Shown: one piece after another, positions 6,257 through 11,861 of the stretch
Layout of the letters: each line of letters starts with the position of its first letter
Position numbering within the stretch: position 1 is the first letter of the stretch
NCBI GenBank assembly: GCA_019454915.1
Contig: JACFNM010000112.1
Coordinates: 1-11,861 of the forward strand
DNA from: Chitinophagaceae bacterium
GTDB lineage: Bacteria; Bacteroidota; Bacteroidia; Chitinophagales; Chitinophagaceae
Length of the DNA: 11,861 nucleotides
Direction: 5' to 3'
The notes under the pieces: model-generated
What the model saw: only the letters and a program-made list of their open reading frames with translations
Databases searched by the model: none
Told to the model about the DNA's origin: nothing
Translations under genes and position numbers: made by a program

Positions 6257-8764
6257 TTAGAGCCGGGCTAATATTTTGAAATTCAGCAGCCGGGGTGTGA
6301 GCCGGTTGGGAATGGCATATACCGCATTGGAAAAATCTTTTATCAGCAGGTAAGAGATCGTATTATTACGATCCAACAGGTTAAACACTTCTAAGCTTGC
6401 CCAAATCGTTTTAAACTCTCTAAATGGATCGTGGCTTCTGCGGTTTCGCTTTTCCCCGTCTAATAGCAATGCGCTGAAGCCGATATCTATCCGGAAATAA
6501 GGTTCTATAACCAAACCGTTACGATAGCGAACGCTACCCGGAATGCTATACGGCATATCGCTTCCAAAAATGCTGTTCACTTGAACCTTAAAATTTTTGT
6601 TCGTACTCAGATAATCCTGGAAGAACAACCCAAGCGTAAAGAGACGGTCCGTCGGACGCCTCATCCATCCTTTGTCGAAGCGTACACTGTCAGCCACTAT
6701 CTTATCTTCGGTCTGCGCATTTATCCATTCATCCGAAGCATTCTTATACCGGTAATAGTAGAAATCATCTATTTTTTCCTTTGTACGCATCAATCCTATA
6801 CTCAGCCAACTCTCCGCATCTTTCACCAACTCGCTGAACAGCCGCAGTTCTACGCCGGTAGCATAAGCCCTCGCATCGTTGTTGCCGAAATAACGGATCC
6901 TGACATTATCCAGGTCATAGGGGTCTACGTGAGTTAAGTGCTTATAATAAGCTTCAGCCGTAATGCGTGACGGACGGTTGAAGAGTGAAAAATTGTGGTC
7001 CGCCCCGATTACCGTCTGCCAGCTCCGCTGCGCTTTTACAAACCGGTTTACCGTACCGTCTAATCGCCTCAGTTCCCTGTAGAAGGGGGGTTGATTATAA
7101 GAACCGGCTGATAATTTGAATACCCAGTCCTTATCGTTATCCGGCATCCAGGATATTTGTACCCTGGGAGAAACCAGCAACTCATGGTTGAGTCCGTTGT
7201 AATTAAACCGAATACCCCCCTGAAGCGTAATGCCAGACGATGACCCCAGAGACAGGTTATCCTGTATATATCCCGAAAGCTTGTTGATGTCGAGTGAAGT
7301 AGCGGATTTTCTGACGGCAGATAATTGCAGTTGGTCAGTTCGGTAGGGCAGATTGTATCCGGCGGAGTCCTGCAACTCCCATTCGTTCAGACGGTCGTTA
7401 ATTCGTGTCTTTTCAAATTGAATACCCCATTGAAAAAAATGTCTGTCGTAACTCCATTCCCCTTTTTGGGCTAAGCTTACATTTTCTATAGAAAGTCTGT
7501 TCCTGGCATGATTTATAAAAACACCTGCCCCCAATGGATTGGTAATAAAACCGAAGTCGGATTGAGTTTTATCAAAGCTACGTTCTCCGAAAAGATAGGC
7601 GCCGGTAATATCAAATAATTCCTTTTCCTCATCCTGAAAGCGACTCAGCATCCATTTCAACTTTAATTTCTCGTTTACCTGCTGAACGGCGCTAAAGCCG
7701 AGCATATTCGTCTGGTAACTGTCTTTTTCCCTGCCCTCAAAAAATATATCCAGTCCAAGATTTTGTGTAAAGAGCGGAGAGAGAACCGAAGACGTCATTT
7801 TTGCCTCTTCCGGTATGAGAGAAAACCGGGTTGCTGATAAAATGCCCAACAATTCCAACTGCCATTTTGGATTGATGCGGAATGTGAATAGGCCTTGTAT
7901 GTCTGAAGAGGAAGGAATATAGTTCCCCTTGGTTTCCTGTGAACTCAACAGGTTTTTGTTCGACCGGTTCCTGACGCCTACCAGGTAAGTCAACCTGTTC
8001 TTCATGGACACCCCTTCCACATGAAAGCTCTGTTCCAGTAATCCTGCATAGGCCGAAGCGCCAAAATTCTTTGGCTTTTTATATTGGATATCCAGCACAC
8101 TGCTGATCTTATCCCCATACTTAGCCTGAAAGCCTCCATTATAGAAGCTAATTCCTCCGGTTAGTTCCGGATTTATAAAACTAAGTCCCTCCTGCTGTCC
8201 GTTGCGTATCAGGTAGGGCCGGAAGATTTCGAAATCATTCACGTACACCAGGTTCTCATCGTAGTTTCCGCCTCTTACCGAGTATTGTGAAGTGAGCTCG
8301 TTATTACTCCCTACAAATATCTTAATCAGCCCTTCAACACCACCCGTTGCAGACGGATCGCTGATGGCATGTTTCGGATTCACACGCACCAACCCCGTTT
8401 CCGTTCTTTCTTTATTGTCCTTTATAATTACTTCTTCCAGGACTTTAGACGAAGATATAAGCCTTATAATCACTTTCTCTTCCTCATGGTCATTCAGAAA
8501 AAAATGTCGTTGAAGGGATTGAAAACCGGCATAAGAAAAGCTGAGCGTAACAGCCCTTTCTGATGGCACTTTGATGATGAAAGTTCCGGAATCAGAGGTG
8601 ATGGTGCCCGCCGGAGAATTTTGTACTTGTACAGAGACACCCGCCAATGGCTTTTCCTTCTCATCCACCACTCTGCCGGAAATAACGGCATCCTTCTGCT
8701 GCGCCGCCACAGAGAGAGAAAGCAAAAGCGACAAAATGCCCGTTAGATGCCTGAAGAATGCCAT
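6257..8764 (-). CDS. TonB-dependent outer-membrane receptor with carboxypeptidase-regulatory-like N-terminal domain
   Basis: An outer-membrane beta-barrel transporter of 835 residues, energised by TonB-ExbBD; the ligand is unknown. Visible in order: signal peptide (hydrophobic 8-20, cleavage near SVAAQ/QKD); carboxypeptidase-regulatory-like beta domain (about 26-103, with VISGRVVDEKEKPLAGVSVQV); plug domain (about 108-230) with SQYSVRGGNYDENLVYVNDFE (159-179) and the strongly conserved FRPYLIRNGQQEGLSFINPEL (181-201); and a 22-strand-type barrel to the C-terminus. The last residue is Leu (FKILARL) rather than the usual aromatic. No SusD partner gene lies beside it: the gene downstream is phoH and the one upstream is divergent. 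Start choice: ATG at 8764 gives a good signal peptide. A TTG at 8770 would add only two residues (Met-Phe) but lies 5 nt after an AGGAG, which suits it better than the ATG at 11 nt, so either start is possible. Confidence 0.92.
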   Translation of the reverse strand: MAFFRHLTGILSLLLSLSVAAQQKDAVISGRVVDEKEKPLAGVSVQVQNSPAGTITSDSGTFIIKVPSERAVTLSFSYAGFQSLQRHFFLNDHEEEKVIIRLISSSKVLEEVIIKDNKERTETGLVRVNPKHAISDPSATGGVEGLIKIFVGSNNELTSQYSVRGGNYDENLVYVNDFEIFRPYLIRNGQQEGLSFINPELTGGISFYNGGFQAKYGDKISSVLDIQYKKPKNFGASAYAGLLEQSFHVEGVSMKNRLTYLVGVRNRSNKNLLSSQETKGNYIPSSSDIQGLFTFRINPKWQLELLGILSATRFSLIPEEAKMTSSVLSPLFTQNLGLDIFFEGREKDSYQTNMLGFSAVQQVNEKLKLKWMLSRFQDEEKELFDITGAYLFGERSFDKTQSDFGFITNPLGAGVFINHARNRLSIENVSLAQKGEWSYDRHFFQWGIQFEKTRINDRLNEWELQDSAGYNLPYRTDQLQLSAVRKSATSLDINKLSGYIQDNLSLGSSSGITLQGGIRFNYNGLNHELLVSPRVQISWMPDNDKDWVFKLSAGSYNQPPFYRELRRLDGTVNRFVKAQRSWQTVIGADHNFSLFNRPSRITAEAYYKHLTHVDPYDLDNVRIRYFGNNDARAYATGVELRLFSELVKDAESWLSIGLMRTKEKIDDFYYYRYKNASDEWINAQTEDKIVADSVRFDKGWMRRPTDRLFTLGLFFQDYLSTNKNFKVQVNSIFGSDMPYSIPGSVRYRNGLVIEPYFRIDIGFSALLLDGEKRNRRSHDPFREFKTIWASLEVFNLLDRNNTISYLLIKDFSNAVYAIPNRLTPRLLNFKILARL

Positions 8765-8919
8765 GAACAAAATAACTCCTTTATTGGGATATTATTATAA
8801 TTAAGACAGGAGATGTTCGAAGAGTCGCATTCATTTCCCGGAAAAATAATCATGAATGAGAACATCTGTTTATTCTCTTACGTATTTATCGTATAAATTG
8901 CAGTATAAAGATCACAAAA
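8765..8919. promoter_or_regulatory. Divergent intergenic control region between the TonB receptor and the PVC-type dehydrogenase
   Basis: This 155-bp AT-rich gap must hold the promoters of both divergent genes. No exact TAnnTTTG element is present on either strand. The closest is TATTTTTC on the minus strand (8848 down to 8841), with one mismatch. On the minus strand AGGAG (8780 down to 8776) precedes the receptor start. The centre holds a nested inverted repeat (separate entry). Right of it, GTATAAA occurs twice 12 bp apart (8891-8897, 8903-8909), and ATTTA/TAAAT form a small dyad (8884-8898). Confidence 0.6.
8811..8867. repeat. Nested inverted repeat in the divergent control region
   Basis: The outer arms are AGATGTTC (8811-8818) and GAACATCT (8860-8867), a perfect 8-bp inverted pair. 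The inner arms are CATTCAT (8828-8834) and ATGAATG (8852-8858), a perfect 7-bp pair. The inner loop itself begins with the small dyad TTTCCCGGAAA (8834-8844). The gaps between outer and inner arms are unequal (9 bp left, 1 bp right), so as RNA it would be a hairpin with a one-sided bulge, and as DNA it could be two overlapping operator sites. The position between divergent genes favours a protein-binding or regulatory role, but no regulator gene is visible in the window. Confidence 0.5.
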
Positions 8920-11861
8920 TTGAAGACTTCCTTTTACGTAATTCTCATCACCCTGCTCACAATCCATTGTAATCAGCAGAAATCGGGATCTGGCGGTTTA
9001 AGCGCCGAGCAAGCCCTGGGAACCATATCGGTGCCTGACGGTTTTAAGATAGAGATGATTGCATCGGAACCATTGATTACCTCACCGGTGGATATGGAGA
9101 TAGATGAGTATGGAAGGATGTTTGTGGTGGAGATGCACGGATACCCGCTGGATAAAAGTGGTAGCGGCATTATTGTGATGTTGTCAGATACAGATGGAGA
9201 TGGTATGATGGACAAGCGTACCGTATTTAAAGACAGTCTTCTGTTACCCAATGGCATCCTCAGATGGAGGAAAGGATTTTTAGTAACCGATTCCCCTAAC
9301 ATCTACTATCTTGAAGATAGTGATAATGACGGCAAAGCCGATATCATGGATACGGTTCTGACGGGGTTTGCACTCACCAATCCACAACATAATTTAAATA
9401 ATCCGGTGTATGGGTTAGATAACTGGATATATGCTGCTCATGAAGGTATCGTCCGTTCAAGAGATTACGGGGAGGAGTTTGGAGATGAGGGTACAGAAAT
9501 TTATTATCCATCCAACCCACAGGCAGTACGTCTGCCACAGAATGCCAGCGGACGTTCCGTGCGTTTTCAGCCCGATAAACTCCTGTTGGAAGAGATGGCC
9601 AGCCGCTGCCAGTTTGGACATACATTCGACCGGTGGGGGCACTGGTTTGGCAGCAATAATTCCAACCAGGGCTACCAGGAAATCATTGCCCAGCGGTATC
9701 TGACGCGTAATCCTCAGCTTCCTCCTACCTATGCAGACCAGGATATGAGCGACCACCTCAATGCGCCCGAAGTCTTTCCAACCACCACTAATCCCGACCG
9801 GCAGATATTTACCGATGTGGGAACGATGACCTCCGGCAGTGGACTCACCGCCTACCTTGCCGAAGATTTTCCGGAGCCGTATCACAATGCCACCTTCATT
9901 GCCGAGCCGGTCAGCAACCTGGTGCACGTAGATATATTAACCGATAGCGGCGTAAGCTACAAAGCAAGCCGGCTGTTCCCGAACAGCGAGTTTTTCACCT
10001 CCACCGATGCCTGGTCGCGCCCGGTGAACATGTACGTGGGTCCCGACGGCGCCTTGTATATTTTGGATTATTACAGAAGAGTGATCGAATCCCCGGAGTG
10101 GATGTCTGAAGAAGCAATCAAGGCCGGGAACCTATATGACGGCATTGATAAAGGAAGAATATTCCGTATCTCCCCGGTGAATGGTAAGCAAGCCGACTGG
10201 ATGAAAGGACTAAAGTTGGGCGACGCCTCCAATGAAGAACTGATCAAAGAGTTATCTAATCCAAACGGCTGGTGGCGGATCAATGCCCAAAGATTACTGG
10301 TGGACCGGGCGGATAAAAATGCCGTGCCGGCCCTGGAGGAGATGGCTTCCGGCAGCAGCACGATGGGCAGACTGCACGCTTTATGGACACTAGAAGGCAT
10401 GAATGCACTGCAACCCTCTCTGATCCAAAAGGCTATGAAAGACAGTGTTGCCGGGATAAGAGAGAATGCTATAAAACTGGCAGAGCTGCATTTAAAGGAT
10501 GATCCTTCACTCGTGAACGCGCTGATGGTTTTACAAAATGATAAAGACGTGAAGGTTCGCTTTCAACTGCTGCTGACGCTTGGATATATCCACTCAGCCG
10601 GAGCGTCGGAGGTGCGCAACCGCCTGCTGTTTGGCAATATGGAAGACAAGTGGTTCCAGGTTGCTGCCCTTTCCGCTTCACAATTGGATGCTGACGCCTT
10701 GCTTAAGCTGATGCTGGCGAGATACCAGCCCGGTGTGCCGGCATACGGTTCAATGATCGAACGGCTTGCAGGAATGATCGCAGCTTCCGCAGACGAGCCG
10801 GCTGTCCATCGTCGTATTCAAGGCGCTATTGTGCCTAAGACCGCAGGCGAACGGCAGTCACAGGAGTCCATGCTTAAAGGGCTGGCACAGGGTCTGCGCA
10901 ACCGAAAAGATAAGCTGGCTATCAGCAACGCCGATCAGCAGTTATTGATTGCCACTTTCTTCGACAGCCCTTCAAACGGATTAAGAAAATCCGTGTTACA
11001 GTTTCTGCAGTCTTCAAAGATCACCGATGACGCCCTGCGCGCGTCGGCAGTCGCAAGGGCGGTAGCTATTGTGCAGGACACCACCGTATCAGATATGAAA
11101 AGAGCGGACGCTATAGACTTCCTGGCATTTGGCAACCCGTCTGAATACCAGTCTATGTTGCAGGGATTACTGACCCCTCAGGAACAGCCGGCAGTGAAAT
11201 TGGCGGCGCTCCGGGTGCTGAACCTGGTGCCCTCCACCGGGGTGAGCGAATACATAGTGGAACACTGGGCGGGGTTGACCAAAGAAATAAGAGACGCCGC
11301 CATCCGCGTGTTCATGAGCGATACAGCCCGGATGCGGATATTGATCGTAGCGATGGAGCAGAATAAGATACCTGCCAACAGTGTAAGTTTCTGGACCAGC
11401 ATTGCTTTGATGCAGGTGGCGGACGACCAGCTCCGCGAACGGGCCAGAGCCGTGTTTACCAAAAACGCGGAGGAAGCCAAAAAGATAGCGCAATCCTACC
11501 AGGCGTCCCTGAGTTTGAATGGCGATCCTGAAAAGGGGAAGACGGTCTATATGCAGAACTGTGCCCTATGTCATCAGATGAAAGGAAAAGACGGAGTGGC
11601 ATTCGGACCCGACCTCAGCACGATACACAACTGGAAAAAGGAAGATATCCTGGCGAATATTTTAGACCCCAATCTCTCCATCATGGCGGGTTACGACCTG
11701 TGGGAAATTAAGTTAACCAACGGAGAAGTTGTTCAGGGCATCATGGCTCAGGAGACCGGCTCTGCCATCACCATAAAAAACGTGGGTAATGTTGAAAGAA
11801 CCATTAACCGGGCAGATATCCAGTCCCTGCAATCGCTGAATGTATCGGCGATGACGGTGGG
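8920..11861 (+). CDS. PVC-type dehydrogenase / c-type cytochrome lipoprotein, 3' end outside window
   Basis: A large secreted redox protein, about 980 residues visible and truncated by the window edge. The N-terminus MKTSFYVILITLLTIHC is a signal peptide with a lipobox-like Cys17 (His at -1 is unusual). Residues about 28-420 form the six-bladed propeller of the 'putative membrane-bound dehydrogenase' family (PVC group, sorbosone/glucose dehydrogenase-like). It has calcium-loop-like DTDGDG (90-95) and DSDNDG (133-138), GRSVRFQPD (211-219), QFGHTFDRWGHWFG (231-244) and RPVNMYVGPDGALYILDYYR (367-386). About 430-860 is alpha-helical and HEAT-repeat-like. A C-terminal cytochrome c domain follows, with heme motif C881-A-L-C884-H885, FGPDLS, and the likely axial Met978 in SAMTVG. 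It probably oxidises a sugar or alcohol outside the cytoplasm and passes electrons through the heme; the substrate is unknown. The start is TTG at 8920, directly before the signal peptide; the frame has no ATG in the right place and is closed by TGA at 8857. The gene is divergent from the TonB receptor. Confidence 0.88.
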   Translation, partial: MKTSFYVILITLLTIHCNQQKSGSGGLSAEQALGTISVPDGFKIEMIASEPLITSPVDMEIDEYGRMFVVEMHGYPLDKSGSGIIVMLSDTDGDGMMDKRTVFKDSLLLPNGILRWRKGFLVTDSPNIYYLEDSDNDGKADIMDTVLTGFALTNPQHNLNNPVYGLDNWIYAAHEGIVRSRDYGEEFGDEGTEIYYPSNPQAVRLPQNASGRSVRFQPDKLLLEEMASRCQFGHTFDRWGHWFGSNNSNQGYQEIIAQRYLTRNPQLPPTYADQDMSDHLNAPEVFPTTTNPDRQIFTDVGTMTSGSGLTAYLAEDFPEPYHNATFIAEPVSNLVHVDILTDSGVSYKASRLFPNSEFFTSTDAWSRPVNMYVGPDGALYILDYYRRVIESPEWMSEEAIKAGNLYDGIDKGRIFRISPVNGKQADWMKGLKLGDASNEELIKELSNPNGWWRINAQRLLVDRADKNAVPALEEMASGSSTMGRLHALWTLEGMNALQPSLIQKAMKDSVAGIRENAIKLAELHLKDDPSLVNALMVLQNDKDVKVRFQLLLTLGYIHSAGASEVRNRLLFGNMEDKWFQVAALSASQLDADALLKLMLARYQPGVPAYGSMIERLAGMIAASADEPAVHRRIQGAIVPKTAGERQSQESMLKGLAQGLRNRKDKLAISNADQQLLIATFFDSPSNGLRKSVLQFLQSSKITDDALRASAVARAVAIVQDTTVSDMKRADAIDFLAFGNPSEYQSMLQGLLTPQEQPAVKLAALRVLNLVPSTGVSEYIVEHWAGLTKEIRDAAIRVFMSDTARMRILIVAMEQNKIPANSVSFWTSIALMQVADDQLRERARAVFTKNAEEAKKIAQSYQASLSLNGDPEKGKTVYMQNCALCHQMKGKDGVAFGPDLSTIHNWKKEDILANILDPNLSIMAGYDLWEIKLTNGEVVQGIMAQETGSAITIKNVGNVERTINRADIQSLQSLNVSAMTV

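Noticed and set aside
9457..9927. A 156-codon minus-strand open frame inside the dehydrogenase gene
   Set aside because: It is antisense to highly conserved propeller motifs, has no family features, and is expected by chance opposite a long gene.
11167..11493. Two overlapping minus-strand frames of 108 and 100 codons
   Set aside because: Both lie opposite the HEAT-like region of the dehydrogenase and have low-complexity, non-protein-like composition.
9700..11861. Higher G+C in the 3' half of the dehydrogenase as a sign of horizontal transfer
   Set aside because: The rise is judged by eye and can follow from Ala/Arg/Leu-rich HEAT-like helices; there are no mobile elements or boundary repeats.

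Overview
The window looks like an ordinary chromosomal segment of a Bacteroidota bacterium, most likely a member of the Chitinophagaceae or a close relative. The reasons are family-level, not a database match. They are a TonB-dependent receptor with an N-terminal carboxypeptidase-regulatory-like domain, a PVC-type c-type cytochrome dehydrogenase made as a lipoprotein, small 'ASC' lipoproteins, TAnnTTTG promoter elements, and almost no Shine-Dalgarno sequences. Several genes appear to start with TTG. There are no RNA genes, insertion sequences, phage genes or CRISPR arrays, and no gene-free stretch over 300 bases.

Layout. (1) 1-1525, plus strand: the 3' part of cytidylate kinase (cmk), overlapped by one base by a Gfo/Idh/MocA oxidoreductase. 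(2) 1604-2611, minus strand: a LuxE-like acyl-protein synthetase homologue. Its start lies 23 bp from a divergent plus-strand pair: a small lipoprotein (2635-3108) followed after 2 nt by a UbiA-superfamily-like membrane protein (3111-3968). (3) 3997-5106, plus strand: an M42 family metallopeptidase, convergent with (4) a PhoH-family ATPase (5134-6132, minus) that has its own candidate promoter. (5) 6257-8764, minus strand: a TonB-dependent receptor, divergent from (6) a large PVC-type dehydrogenase/cytochrome c lipoprotein (from 8920, plus) that runs off the right edge about when its heme domain is nearly complete.

Functional view. Most genes are housekeeping or single metabolic genes that do not form one pathway. 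The part that most resembles a unit is 6257-11861. There an outer-membrane importer and a periplasm-facing lipid-anchored, heme-linked dehydrogenase are transcribed away from a shared 155-bp control region holding a nested inverted repeat (8811-8867). Uptake and oxidation of the same substrate class is a reasonable guess but is not shown by the sequence. I found no convincing undescribed system. The best leads are the nested dyad, the UbiA-like protein that keeps only one of its two Asp motifs, the orphan LuxE-like enzyme, and the density of apparent TTG starts (four of eight visible starts).
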